NCBI GenBank assembly: GCA_963783045.1
Contig: CAWAMD010000005.1
Span: forward strand, 186,001-250,000
DNA length: 64,000 bases
Reading direction: 5' to 3'
Origin: CAWAMD01 sp963783045
GTDB taxonomy: Bacteria > Actinomycetota > Nitriliruptoria > Nitriliruptorales > Nitriliruptoraceae
This document shows, piece after piece, positions 34,976 through 43,735 of the stretch (position 1 is its first letter; each line of letters starts with the position of its first letter). A model generated the notes under the pieces. The model was not told the origin of the DNA. It did not search any database and was given only the letters and a program-made list of their open reading frames with translations. Position numbers and translations under genes: made by a program.

Positions 34976-37174
34976 GTGCAGCAGCTGTTCGACCATGACG
35001 AGCTCACCGGTGAGGTCGTCGGCGTCTACTACGCCGACCCTGGCACCGGCTTCGGCGTCGTGGAGCTGCAGCCCGACGGCGAGCGGCAGGGCGCACGCTG
35101 CGCGGGGCCTCTCGCCGACCTCGTCGACGGGCAGGTGGTACGCCTGGTCGGGCGCTGGCGCGACCATCCGAAGTACGGGCCGACGTTCGAGACGACCTTC
35201 TACGAGCAGCTGGTCCCGACGAGCGTGGCCGGCCTGCGAGCCTTCCTGCTGTCCGAGCGCTTCGAGCACCTCGACCCGTCCGTCGTCGATCGCGTCCTGA
35301 CGACCTTCGGCGAGGAAGCCGGGGCGGTGATCGAGCAGGCCCCGGACCGGCTCGAGGCCGACGCGGGCCTGTCGGCGGAGGAGGCCCACGACCTCCACAC
35401 GAACTGGGTCGCCGGGCGGGCCCTGAGCGAGCTCGTCCGCCTCGCCGAACCGGTCGGGATCCCCTTCGAGGTCGTCCGCGCGATCCACGCGCGTTTCGGA
35501 CCCGACGGTCCGCTGCTCGCCCGCCAGGACCCGTACCGGCTGCTGGAGATCGACCGGATGCGGTTCGAGCACGCGGATGCGCTGGCACGGGTGGCGGGGA
35601 TCGCCGACACCGACCCGCGGCGGTTGGCCGCCGGCGCCCGCGCCGCCCTCACGGCGGCCCGGCGGCGTGACGGCCACCAGCTCCTCACCGTCGACCAGTG
35701 CGCCCGTGAGGCCGCCCGCCTGCTCCGCCTCGACGTCGCGGTCGCGGCCACCGGCGTGGACGCGGCCGTGGCGGAGGGCTCTCTCGCCGTCGACGAGGTC
35801 AGCCTCGACGACGAGGTGGTCACCGGGGTGTACACGCCCGGGGGGCTGCGCTCCGAGCGGCGGCTCGCCACCGACCTCCAGCGGCTGCTCGACGCGGACC
35901 ACCCGCGGCTGCGCGCCTTCGTCGACGACCTCGATCCGTCCGGCGACCTGACCGACGGGCAGGCGGCAGCCGTCCGGCGCGTCTTCGCGTCACCGGTCTC
36001 GGTGCTCACCGGCGGCCCCGGCACCGGCAAGACGCGGACCATCCACGAGGTCGTGCGCGCCGCGACCGACGCCGACCTGAACGTCGCCCTGTGCGCGCCG
36101 ACGGGACGGGCGGCGAAGCGCATCGAGGAGCTCGTCGGGCACCCGGCCACCACGGTCCACAAGCTGCTCGAGGCGCGGCCGCTCATGGGCGGTGGGTTCG
36201 CCTTCCGCTACGGGCACGAGGAGCGGCTCCCGCACGACCTCGTCGTGTGCGACGAGGTGTCCATGTGCGACACGTGGCTGGCCGCGTCGCTCGTGGCGGC
36301 GGTCGACGACGGCGCGCACCTGCTGCTGGTCGGCGACCCCGACCAGCTGCCGTCGGTCGGGCCGGGCGACGTGTTGCGGGACGTCCTGCAGTCCCAGGCC
36401 ATCCCGACCACCGAGCTCACCGAGGTGCACCGGCAGGCGGCCGCGAGCCGGATCGTGACCCTCGCCCACGAGATCAACACCGGCACGCTGGGCGCGCTCG
36501 TGTCCGTGGACGGCGACGTGTTCCTCGCCGAGGAGCCGCGACGCGCCAACATCGTCCCACGGGTCGTCGAAGCGGTCGCGAACCGCGCCCCGGACTACTT
36601 CGGGGTCGACGCCGAGGACATCCAGGTCATCGCGCCCATGTATCGGGGGATCGCGGGCGTCGACGCGTGCAACGAGGCGCTGAAGGCGGCGCTCAACCCG
36701 GCGACCGGGCAGCCGGCGGTCGCGGGCATGCAGGCCGGCGACCGGGTGATGCAGACCCGCAACGATGCGGACCTCGACGTGTCGAACGGGGACATCGGCC
36801 AGGTCGTCAACGTCGATCGCCGTGGCGGGACCCTGCGCGTCGCCTTCCCGCGCGGCGAGGTGACCTACGACCGCGACCAGGCGCGTGACCTCACCCACGC
36901 CTGGGCCGTCACGGTCCACAAGTCCCAGGGCGGCGAGTGGCCCGTGGTCGTGCTGGTGTGCGACCGCTCGCACCGGTCCATGCTGTGGCGCAACCTGCTC
37001 TACACGGCGGTCACCCGGGCCGAGCGCGCGCTCATCCTCGTCGGCCAGGCCGACACGCTGCGTCGCGGTGCCGCCCACGACCGGCCACGCAACCGGCAGA
37101 CGGGGCTGAAGGGGCGGCTGGCTGCGGGTGCCGCGCTGCCCGCGACGGGGTCGGGGTCGGGAGCCGGCGCATGA
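34976..37174 (+). CDS. recD2: RecD2-type ATP-dependent DNA helicase
   Basis: A 732-residue SF1B helicase not associated with RecBC; the length is typical. An N-terminal OB-like domain (GEVVGVYYADPGTGFGVVEL) and helix-hairpin-helix region precede the motor. Walker A is GGPGTGKT (about 345-352), motif II VCDEVSMCD, motif III LVGDPDQLPSVGPGDVLRDVL, and motifs V/VI are THAWAVTVHKSQGGEWP and YTAVTRAERALILVG. It unwinds DNA 5' to 3' in repair. GTG 34976 is the start. A methyltransferase gene overlaps its stop. Confidence 0.92.
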   Translation: MQQLFDHDELTGEVVGVYYADPGTGFGVVELQPDGERQGARCAGPLADLVDGQVVRLVGRWRDHPKYGPTFETTFYEQLVPTSVAGLRAFLLSERFEHLDPSVVDRVLTTFGEEAGAVIEQAPDRLEADAGLSAEEAHDLHTNWVAGRALSELVRLAEPVGIPFEVVRAIHARFGPDGPLLARQDPYRLLEIDRMRFEHADALARVAGIADTDPRRLAAGARAALTAARRRDGHQLLTVDQCAREAARLLRLDVAVAATGVDAAVAEGSLAVDEVSLDDEVVTGVYTPGGLRSERRLATDLQRLLDADHPRLRAFVDDLDPSGDLTDGQAAAVRRVFASPVSVLTGGPGTGKTRTIHEVVRAATDADLNVALCAPTGRAAKRIEELVGHPATTVHKLLEARPLMGGGFAFRYGHEERLPHDLVVCDEVSMCDTWLAASLVAAVDDGAHLLLVGDPDQLPSVGPGDVLRDVLQSQAIPTTELTEVHRQAAASRIVTLAHEINTGTLGALVSVDGDVFLAEEPRRANIVPRVVEAVANRAPDYFGVDAEDIQVIAPMYRGIAGVDACNEALKAALNPATGQPAVAGMQAGDRVMQTRNDADLDVSNGDIGQVVNVDRRGGTLRVAFPRGEVTYDRDQARDLTHAWAVTVHKSQGGEWPVVVLVCDRSHRSMLWRNLLYTAVTRAERALILVGQADTLRRGAAHDRPRNRQTGLKGRLAAGAALPATGSGSGAGA

Positions 37175-37935
37175 GCCGGTCGGTCCGACGACCGGGCGAC
37201 CGGGCGCGGCTGTACGACCGGCTGCCGCTGACGACCGACGTGGACTGGTGGCAGGGGCTCGCGGCGTCGTCCGGAGACGAGCGGGTGCTCTACCTCGGGT
37301 GTGGGACGGGTCGGCTCGCCATCGCCATGGCCCGGGCCTGCCGGCACCTGACCGGCGTGGACCACGACCCGGCCATGCTCGACCGGTTCCGTGCCCACCT
37401 CGCCGGCGCGGCCCTCGAGGACGGCCACGTGCGGCTCGTCGAGGCCAGGGTGCAGGACCTCTCGCTCGACGAGCAGTTCGGGCTCGTCGTGGCACCCACG
37501 AACCTGCTCAACGAGCTCGTGACGCCCGCGGACCAGGAGGCCTTCCTCACCACCGCGGCACGGCACTGCCGCGCGGACGGCAGGATCGTCGTGCAGATCC
37601 TCAACCCCTACGCGATGGCCTGCGGCGAGGGGGAGATCTGGGGCTGGATCGACGGTCCGCACGACGCGCCGGCGATCCAGGTCACCATGTCCGCGCTCGA
37701 GTACGAGCCGTGGACGCAGCGGTACCGGGCCCGGCTCGTGTACCGCTTCGCCGACGGCGACGAGGTGGCAGACGAGGTCGATGCCGCGCTGCTCTTCCCC
37801 GGAGAGCTCGCGGCGGTCGCGGCCGGCGCCGGCCTGCGGGTGGCGCGTGCCTGGGGCGGGACGCCGGGGGAGGGGCCGCCGGAGCGCGACGACGGGACCT
37901 GGCACGTGGAGCTCGTCCCCGGCCGCCCCGGCTGA
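37171..37935 (+). CDS. Class I SAM-dependent methyltransferase
   Basis: A 254-residue protein with the SAM motif VLYLGCGTGRLAIAMA (about 41-56) and acidic motif II TGVDHDPAM. Later VVAPTNLLNEL and VVQILNPYAM resemble small-molecule methyltransferases. The C-terminal beta region carries YRARLVYRFADG. Translation is coupled to recD2 by an ATGA overlap. The substrate is unknown. Confidence 0.75.
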   Translation: MSRSVRRPGDRARLYDRLPLTTDVDWWQGLAASSGDERVLYLGCGTGRLAIAMARACRHLTGVDHDPAMLDRFRAHLAGAALEDGHVRLVEARVQDLSLDEQFGLVVAPTNLLNELVTPADQEAFLTTAARHCRADGRIVVQILNPYAMACGEGEIWGWIDGPHDAPAIQVTMSALEYEPWTQRYRARLVYRFADGDEVADEVDAALLFPGELAAVAAGAGLRVARAWGGTPGEGPPERDDGTWHVELVPGRPG

Positions 37936-37960
37936 CCGACGGGCGCGGCGGTTCCGGCAG

Positions 37961-38464
37961 TCAGGATCCTCGGCACGCTCGGGCGCGCTCGTGCTCGGTC
38001 ACGTGCTCGCGGGGCGGCGGCAGGGTGGTCGTGCGGCCGGTCGGGAGGAATCCGCAGCGGGCGTAGAGGGCGATCGCTGCCGCGTTGTGGTCACCGACGT
38101 CGAGACGCACGTGGCGGTGGCCGGCCTCGCATGCCCAGGTGACGACCGCGTCGATGAGCCGCTCGCTGACGCCCGTGCCCCGCGCCGCGGGCGCGACCCA
38201 GAGGCTGTAGAGGGCGGCGTCGCCGACGACGTTGTGATGGGGCGCGCCGATGGCCATCCCGACGTCCGTGCCGTGGACCGTGGCGAGGAACGTGACGGCG
38301 TCCGTTCGAGCGCACTGGTCCCGCCACCCGGCCTCGGGCACGGAGCGTGCCTGGTCGACGGTGACGGAGAAGGCGTCAGGGGCGTCGGCGAGCGCCCGCA
38401 GCCGCACGTCGCGCACCCGCGCCCAGTCGGCTGGCGTGGCGCGGCTGACCACCGTGTCAGTCAC
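37961..38464 (-). CDS. GNAT family N-acetyltransferase
   Basis: A 167-residue acetyltransferase. The acetyl-CoA loop is LWVAPAARGTGVSERLID, preceded by an N-terminal RDVRLRALADAPDAF typical of GNATs acting on small molecules or proteins. The C-terminus has YARCGFLPTGR. GTG 38464 overlaps the molybdenum-enzyme stop by 8 bp, so both are one transcript. The acceptor is unknown. Confidence 0.8.
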   Translation of the reverse strand: MTDTVVSRATPADWARVRDVRLRALADAPDAFSVTVDQARSVPEAGWRDQCARTDAVTFLATVHGTDVGMAIGAPHHNVVGDAALYSLWVAPAARGTGVSERLIDAVVTWACEAGHRHVRLDVGDHNAAAIALYARCGFLPTGRTTTLPPPREHVTEHERARACRGS

Positions 38465-39287
38465 CGCGGAACCGCTGCTCGCGCCACGGGTCGGCGGTGT
38501 TGTGGTAGCCGCGCTCCTCCCAGTAGCCGGGTACGTCCCGGGGGATGAGCCGGAGCTCGAACGCCCACTTCACGCTCTTCCAGCCGTACCGGGCCGGGAC
38601 CAGCAGGCGAAGGGGGCCGCCGTGGGCCGGGGGAAGCGGCGCGCCGTCGTGCGACCACGCGAGCAGGACGTTGTCGGCGCGGAGCACGTCGAGCGGCAGG
38701 TTCGCGCTGTAGGCGGGGTGGCCCGTCACGATCGCGTGCGTCGCCTGGGGACGGACCCCGGCCCGCTCCAGCAGCGTGCTGACCCGCACGCCCTCCCACG
38801 TGTTGTCCAGCCGGGACCAGCCGGTGACGCAGTGGAAGTCCGAGGTCACGGTCACCGACGGCAGGGCGCGCAGCTCGTCCCACGCGAGCGCGATGCGCTG
38901 CTCGACCAGGCCGGTCACGACGAACCGCCAGCGGGCCGGCTCGGCGCTCGGCATCGACCCGACGTGGAGCACCGGCCAGCCCGGGGTGAGGTGCTGGCCC
39001 GGCGGCACGCGGCCCGGGTCGTCCACCGACGTTGGGGCGCGGGCGACGCCGGGGGTCGGGACCCGCCAGCCCTCGTCGGCCGCGTCGAGGTCGGCCATCC
39101 GGCGGGCGATCCCGGCGGCGAGGTCCAGGCGAGCGTCCTCGTCGGCGATGTCGGACAGCAGGTCCCGCGCCTGCGACAGCAGCGCCTCCGCCTGCGCGCG
39201 TCCCGCCGCCGGGTCGGCCCGCGATGCCGCGGTCTTCGTCACCGTGTCGGCCCGCTCGATGAGTGCACGGATGCGGTCCACCCCCAC
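38457..39287 (-). CDS. Molybdopterin-dependent oxidoreductase (sulfite oxidase/YedY-like)
   Basis: A 276-residue protein. The molybdenum-ligand Cys lies in DFHCVTGWS, with WEGVRVSTLLERAG, and PAHGGPLRLLVPARYGWKSVKW, all of the SUOX family. An N-terminal helical extension of about 90 residues replaces the usual twin-arginine signal, so it may be cytoplasmic, which is unusual. GTG 39287 follows GGTGAGG. The substrate is unknown. Co-transcribed with the GNAT gene. Confidence 0.75.
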   Translation of the reverse strand: MGVDRIRALIERADTVTKTAASRADPAAGRAQAEALLSQARDLLSDIADEDARLDLAAGIARRMADLDAADEGWRVPTPGVARAPTSVDDPGRVPPGQHLTPGWPVLHVGSMPSAEPARWRFVVTGLVEQRIALAWDELRALPSVTVTSDFHCVTGWSRLDNTWEGVRVSTLLERAGVRPQATHAIVTGHPAYSANLPLDVLRADNVLLAWSHDGAPLPPAHGGPLRLLVPARYGWKSVKWAFELRLIPRDVPGYWEERGYHNTADPWREQRFRGD

Positions 39288-39350
39288 GTGTCCTCACCTG
39301 TCCTCGTCGTCGCGACGCCGTCGACGCTACCCATCCGCGGAAACCGCTGG

Positions 39351-39420
39351 CGGTCGGGTCCGGTCGGGTCCGGTCGGGGACGGTCGGGGACGGTCGGAGC
39401 CGGTCGGGCCCGGTCGGACA
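39351..39420. repeat. Seven 10-bp tandem repeats, consensus CGGTCGGGNC
   Basis: Seven exact-length units run without interruption; the first two are CGGTCGGGTC, the rest differ at the last 2-3 bases. They lie in the divergent gap between the molybdenum enzyme (-) and the glutathione-type reductase (+), 46 bp before the latter start. A 10-bp period keeps every unit on the same face of DNA. Confidence 0.85.
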
Positions 39421-39466
39421 GCCCGGCGCAGCGGCGGTCCGCTCGCGGCCGCCTACGGTCGGTTGC

Positions 39467-40546
39467 ATGAGCAACCACGACACCGACACGGGTACCGACG
39501 ACCGCGGAACCAGCGAGGACCCGCGGGCCGCGGACCAGAGCACCTACATCGAGGACCGCTACGAGCGGGACACGACCTACCTCGCCGACCGCATCACCCG
39601 CGACGGTCGCGACGGCTGGCCGGTGGAGCCGGGCCGCTATCGCCTGGCGGTGAGTCGCGCCTGCCCGTGGGCGAACCGGGCGATCATCGTGCGGCGGCTC
39701 CTCGGGCTCGAGGACGTGCTGTCCATGGGCGTCGCCGGTCCGACCCACGACTGGCGGTCCTGGACCTTCGACCTCGACCCGGGGGAGCAGGACCCGGTCC
39801 TCGGGATCCACTGGCTGCGTGAGGCCTACGAGGCACGCGTCCCGGGCTACGAGCGCGGCATCACCGTCCCGGCGCTCGTCGACATCCCGACGGGCCAGGT
39901 CGTGACGAACGACTTCCCGCAGCTCACCCTCGACCTGTCGACACAGTGGACCGAGCACCACCGCGACGGGGCGCCCGACCTCTACCCCGAGCCCCTGCGT
40001 GACGAGATGCACGAGGTGATGGAGGCCGTCTACCGCGATGTGAACAACGGTGTCTACGAGGCCGGGTTCGCCGGCACCCGTGACGCGTACGTCGACGCCT
40101 ACACGCGCCTGTTCGACCGGCTCGACGGGCTCTCGGACCGCCTCGAGTCGCAGCGCTACCTGATGGGGGACACGATCACCGAGGCCGACGTGCGCCTGTT
40201 CACCACGTTGGCCCGGTTCGACGCCGTCTACCACACCCACTTCAAGTGCAACCGGAACAAGCTCACCGAGATGCCGGTGCTGTGGGCCTACGCCCGCGAC
40301 CTGTTCCAGACTCCTGGATTTGGCGACACCATCGACTTCGACCACATCAAGCGGCACTACTACGAGGTCCACACCGACGTGAACCCGACCGGGATCGTGC
40401 CGCTCGGGCCGGACCTGTCGGGCTGGACCGCCCCGCACGGCCGTGAGGAGCTCGGCGGCTCGCCCTTCGGCGACGGCAGCCCGCCGGGCCCGCCGCCCGA
40501 GGACGAGCGGGTTCCCGACGAGCACAACCCGGCGCTCGCTGCCTGA
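39467..40546 (+). CDS. Glutathione S-transferase family protein (glutathionyl-hydroquinone reductase-like)
   Basis: A 359-residue omega/Xi-class GST relative. The active-site motif is SRACPWANRAIIVRRLLGLED with the catalytic Cys. GIHWLREAYEA, YERGITVPALVD and the C-terminal helical TITEADVRLFTTLARFDAVYHTHFKCN (main part shown) are typical. Actinobacteria usually use mycothiol, so a mycothiol-linked hydroquinone reductase is plausible. ATG 39467 lies just after the tandem 10-bp repeats. Confidence 0.8.
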   Translation: MSNHDTDTGTDDRGTSEDPRAADQSTYIEDRYERDTTYLADRITRDGRDGWPVEPGRYRLAVSRACPWANRAIIVRRLLGLEDVLSMGVAGPTHDWRSWTFDLDPGEQDPVLGIHWLREAYEARVPGYERGITVPALVDIPTGQVVTNDFPQLTLDLSTQWTEHHRDGAPDLYPEPLRDEMHEVMEAVYRDVNNGVYEAGFAGTRDAYVDAYTRLFDRLDGLSDRLESQRYLMGDTITEADVRLFTTLARFDAVYHTHFKCNRNKLTEMPVLWAYARDLFQTPGFGDTIDFDHIKRHYYEVHTDVNPTGIVPLGPDLSGWTAPHGREELGGSPFGDGSPPGPPPEDERVPDEHNPALAA

Positions 40547-40559
40547 CCGTGACGGCCGG

Positions 40560-40575
40560 CCGGGCGAGCGCCCGG
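40560..40575. terminator. Short GC hairpin between convergent genes
   Basis: CCGGGCG and CGCCCGG flank AG just after the stop of the GST-family gene, before the converging helicase stop. Weak evidence: short stem and no T-tract. Confidence 0.35.
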
Positions 40576-40586
40576 GCCCGGTCGTG

Positions 40587-41969
40587 TCAGGCGGAGCGGC
40601 GCTGCGGCGAACGGGCACCGCCACGGGGGCCGCCGGCGTGCCGCGGCTTGCCGCTGCCGCCCTTCGAGGAGCCGCCCTTCGGGGATCCACCGTTGCGTGA
40701 CTGGCCGCCGTTGCGGGAGCGCTTGCCGCCCTTGCGCGACCTGCCGTTCTGCGTGCGAGAGCGTCCGCCCTTCGTGGCTGAGCCGTTGCCGGCGCTCTTC
40801 CCGCCGCTGGCTCCCTCGCGCAGGGGCGTGGGGGCCTCGTCGCCGCCGAGCACCTCGAGGTGCTGGCGATGCAGGCCGCGCGGCAGGTCGAGCGTGCGCT
40901 GCAGGTCGCCGAGGGCCTTGCGCTCGGCGTGGGCGATCAGGGACACGACGATGCCGTCCGCTCCTGCACGGCCGGTGCGGCCCGAGCGGTGCACGTAGTC
41001 CTTGTGCGTGCCCGGCATGTCGTAGTGGACGACCACGGCGACGTTGTCGACGTGGATGCCGCGGGCGGCGACGTCCGTGGCGACGAGCGCCGTGATCGAG
41101 CCCTCGGAGAACTGGGCCAGCGCCCGCTCGCGCTGGCGCTGGCTGCGGTTGCCGTGGATCGTCGCCGTGCGGATGCCGTCCTTGGCGAGCTGCTTGGCGA
41201 GCCGGTCGGCACCGTGCTTCGTGCGGGTGAAGACGATGGCCGGACCGTGCTCACGCACCACGTCGGCGGTCAGACGCCGGCGGTCCTCACGCTCCGCGGG
41301 CCAGAAGACGTGGCGGATGTCACCGCGGTCCTCCTGGCTGGAGGCGACCTCGTGGCGGGCCGGGTCGTGCTGGTAGCGACGGATGAGCGCATCGACGTCG
41401 CCGTCGAGCGTCGCCGAGAAGAGCAGGGTCTGGCGGTCGTCGGCGGTCTGGTCGAGCAGGCGGGTCACCTCGGGGAGGAAGCCCATGTCGGCCATGCGGT
41501 CGGCCTCGTCGATGACGACGAGCGACACGTCGCCGAGGTGGCAGTCGCCGCGGCGAACGAGGTCGGCGAGCCGGCCGGGCGTGGCGACGGCGATGTCGAC
41601 GCCGCGCTGCAGACGCTGCTGGTCGCGGCGGATGTTCGTGCCGCCGTAGAAGGTCGCGACGCGACGCTGGCGGCGCTCGGCGAGCGGTTGGACCGTGTCA
41701 CGAACCTGCGAGGCGAGCTCGCGGGTCGGAACGAGGACGAGCGCCCGCGGGTGGCGGGAGCGCGCACGCTCGGTGCGCGTGGCGAGCGGCACGGCGAAGG
41801 CGAGCGTCTTGCCGGAGCCGGTGGGGGCACGGCCGCACACGTCGGCGCCACGCAGTGCGTCGGGAAGGGTGGAGGCCTGGATCGGGAAGGCCTCGGTGAT
41901 GCCGTCGGCGGCGAGGCGCTCGACGAGGTCGGTCGGGACGCCGAGGTCGGCGAATGAGGGGTGAGTCAC
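40587..41969 (-). CDS. DEAD-box RNA helicase with basic low-complexity tail
   Basis: About 460 residues. Core motifs are the Q-motif region FPIQASTLP, Walker A APTGSGKT, PTRELASQV, ATPGRLADLV, DEAD (VVIDEADRMADMG), SAT (LLFSATLDG), then IVFTRTKHGADRL, ATDVAARGIHVDN and HRSGRTGRAGADG. The last 80 residues are Lys/Arg/Gly/Ser repeats (for example KGGSSKGGSGKPRHAGG), an RNA-binding tail. The GTG at 41969 follows GGAG; an in-frame ATG at 41981 has no site and abuts a palindrome. Likely roles are ribosome assembly or cold adaptation. Confidence 0.9.
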   Translation of the reverse strand: MTHPSFADLGVPTDLVERLAADGITEAFPIQASTLPDALRGADVCGRAPTGSGKTLAFAVPLATRTERARSRHPRALVLVPTRELASQVRDTVQPLAERRQRRVATFYGGTNIRRDQQRLQRGVDIAVATPGRLADLVRRGDCHLGDVSLVVIDEADRMADMGFLPEVTRLLDQTADDRQTLLFSATLDGDVDALIRRYQHDPARHEVASSQEDRGDIRHVFWPAEREDRRRLTADVVREHGPAIVFTRTKHGADRLAKQLAKDGIRTATIHGNRSQRQRERALAQFSEGSITALVATDVAARGIHVDNVAVVVHYDMPGTHKDYVHRSGRTGRAGADGIVVSLIAHAERKALGDLQRTLDLPRGLHRQHLEVLGGDEAPTPLREGASGGKSAGNGSATKGGRSRTQNGRSRKGGKRSRNGGQSRNGGSPKGGSSKGGSGKPRHAGGPRGGARSPQRRSA

Positions 41970-41982
41970 GTGGTGCTCCATG

Positions 41983-42001
41983 GCCCGTCACGGTGACGGG
42001 C
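41983..42001. promoter_or_regulatory. 19-bp palindrome just upstream of the DEAD-box helicase
   Basis: GCCCGTCAC-G-GTGACGGGC, a 9-bp perfect inverted repeat about one base, sits 14 bp before the GTG start. In RNA it would be a stable hairpin close to the ribosome site; in DNA it could be an operator. The rest of the gap to 42262 (281 bp in all) shows nothing I can name. Confidence 0.5.
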
Positions 42002-42262
42002 GTGGAAGGGCGCCGCGGCAGGGTCCTGCGCAGCGAGCACCCGTGTCGCGGCGCGACGCAGCGACCGGAAGGTCGCCACGGCGGCACGAGACGCGTGCAT
42101 GGTGAACACGCGCAGCGAGGAAGGCAACGGGTGGCCGCGGCCGGACATCGATACCGGAGACCGAGTGCGACCGCGTGCGGCGCGATTCGGAAGGGCCCGG
42201 AGCGTGTTCCGCGGCGGGACGGACCCACCGCGTGGCGGTCACGGTATCAGGCGCGTCGCCGA

Positions 42263-43120
42263 TCAGCTGTCACCGAGCATGGGCGACCCCGAGGTGTCCG
42301 GCATGACCGCCTCGTCCGGCACCATGGCCCAGGCCTGACCGAAGCGTCCCATGTAGGCGAAGATCCCCGCGCCGTCGTTCTGGACGACCTGCCCGTTGAG
42401 CCAGCGCGCCTCGGGCAGACAGACGAGCGCGACGGCCTCGCTCGCGTCGTCGGGGGTCGCCGCCTCCCGCAGCGGGTGGGTCTGGGTCTCGGCCGCGACG
42501 AGCTTCGGGTGGAAGGGGCCGGCCATGAGCTTGATCGAGTCCGTGTCGATGAAGCCCGGCAGGATCCCGACGGCTGTCACCCCGTGTGGGCCGAGCTCGC
42601 ACGCGAGGTATTTGACGAAGGTCTCCATCGACGCCTTCGCGCCGGCGAGGAGTCCGTGGCCGGGGATGTAGCCGACGGTGTCCGCTCCCGACACCGCGAC
42701 GATCCTGCCGCCGCGCGGCTCGAGGAGCGGGAAGGCCAGCTGCACCATGAGCAGGAAGTGGCGCACCGTGATCGCGAAGGTCTTGTCGATCTGGTGCAGC
42801 TTCAGCTCCAGCAGCGGCTTGAAGGCGGTCGCGGCGGCATTTGCCACGAGGATGTCGAGTCCGTCCTCCTGGGCGGCGAGCCGGCCGAACAGCGCCCGGA
42901 CGCTGTCCTCCTCGATGAGGTCGAGCTGCTCGGCCCGTGCACCGGCCGTCAGCGCGGCACAGTCCGCGACGACGGCGTCCGCCTCGTCCGCGCGGGTCCG
43001 GTAGGTGACGATCACCCGGGCGCCCCAGGCGGCCAGCCGGCGTGCCGTCGCGGCGCCGAGGCCCCGTGATCCGCCCGTGACGAGCGCCACCTTCCCGTCG
43101 AGTGGTCGCGGGTCCTGCAC
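42263..43120 (-). CDS. SDR family oxidoreductase, FabI/FabL-like, catalytic Tyr displaced
   Basis: A 285-residue short-chain dehydrogenase. The cofactor motif is VTGGSRGLGAA and NAAATAF stands for NNAG. The Ser is in VAVSGADT (Ser144) and Lys162 is present. The Tyr four or seven residues before the Lys, expected for SDR or FabI/FabL enzymes, is missing: those positions are Leu158 and His155; the nearest Tyr is Tyr151. The C-terminus ends PDTSGSPMLGDS. GTG 43120 follows AGAGG; ATGs at 43147 and 43162 are alternatives. An enoyl-ACP reductase-like role is possible. Confidence 0.7.
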   Translation of the reverse strand: MQDPRPLDGKVALVTGGSRGLGAATARRLAAWGARVIVTYRTRADEADAVVADCAALTAGARAEQLDLIEEDSVRALFGRLAAQEDGLDILVANAAATAFKPLLELKLHQIDKTFAITVRHFLLMVQLAFPLLEPRGGRIVAVSGADTVGYIPGHGLLAGAKASMETFVKYLACELGPHGVTAVGILPGFIDTDSIKLMAGPFHPKLVAAETQTHPLREAATPDDASEAVALVCLPEARWLNGQVVQNDGAGIFAYMGRFGQAWAMVPDEAVMPDTSGSPMLGDS

Positions 43121-43237
43121 GTCTGCACCTCTGCGGTCGGGCATCATGGGGGTGGTGAGCATGGCACATGACCTGGCGGCCTCCCCAGCGACGCACCGGC
43201 GTCGGCGCCAGGGTCGGCCCGAGGAGGTGACACCACC

Positions 43238-43735
43238 GTGGCCACCACGCGTGTGAGGGCGGTCGTCGCCGCGCGACCTGCGCGTCGCTTCCCGCCGGGC
43301 CGGTTCCCGGCGAGCGTCCGGTCGCGACTCTGCGGCGCGCTCGTGCACGAGCACACCCGATGGCCCTTCTCCCCGTCGCAGGCACGTGACGCGGCGGACC
43401 GCTCGGCGTCGGCGCTCGAGCGGCTCGGCCTGAACGTGACGATGGTGCGTGGGGTCGTGGACGTCGGCGGCGCCGAGCTCGACCACCTCTGGGTGGTGGC
43501 GGACGGGCGGGTGGTCGACGCGAGCCTGCCCCTCAACGCGCCGTCGTTCGTGGAAGCGCTGCGTGCCTACGTCGCGGGCGACCTCGACGACGACGAGCTC
43601 GATCGGGCCGCCCACCCCTACTCGCTCCGCTGGCGGGTGCTCGGAGAGTTCCCGACGACCCTGCGCTACCTCGGTCTGCCCGTCTGGCACCAGCGCGACC
43701 GCACCTCCGCGTGGGCCGGGAGGCCCGGCCGCTGA
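43238..43735 (+). CDS. Hypothetical protein (165 aa)
   Basis: Not recognised. The N-terminal 45 residues are Arg/Pro-rich. The rest, LGLNVTMVRGVVDVGGAELDHLWVVADGRVVDASLPL, resembles transglutaminase-like hypothetical proteins with beta strands, but no catalytic triad can be claimed. GTG 43238 follows GAGGAGG. Its end overlaps the next membrane-protein gene by 25 bp, so they share a transcript. Confidence 0.6.
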   Translation: MATTRVRAVVAARPARRFPPGRFPASVRSRLCGALVHEHTRWPFSPSQARDAADRSASALERLGLNVTMVRGVVDVGGAELDHLWVVADGRVVDASLPLNAPSFVEALRAYVAGDLDDDELDRAAHPYSLRWRVLGEFPTTLRYLGLPVWHQRDRTSAWAGRPGR

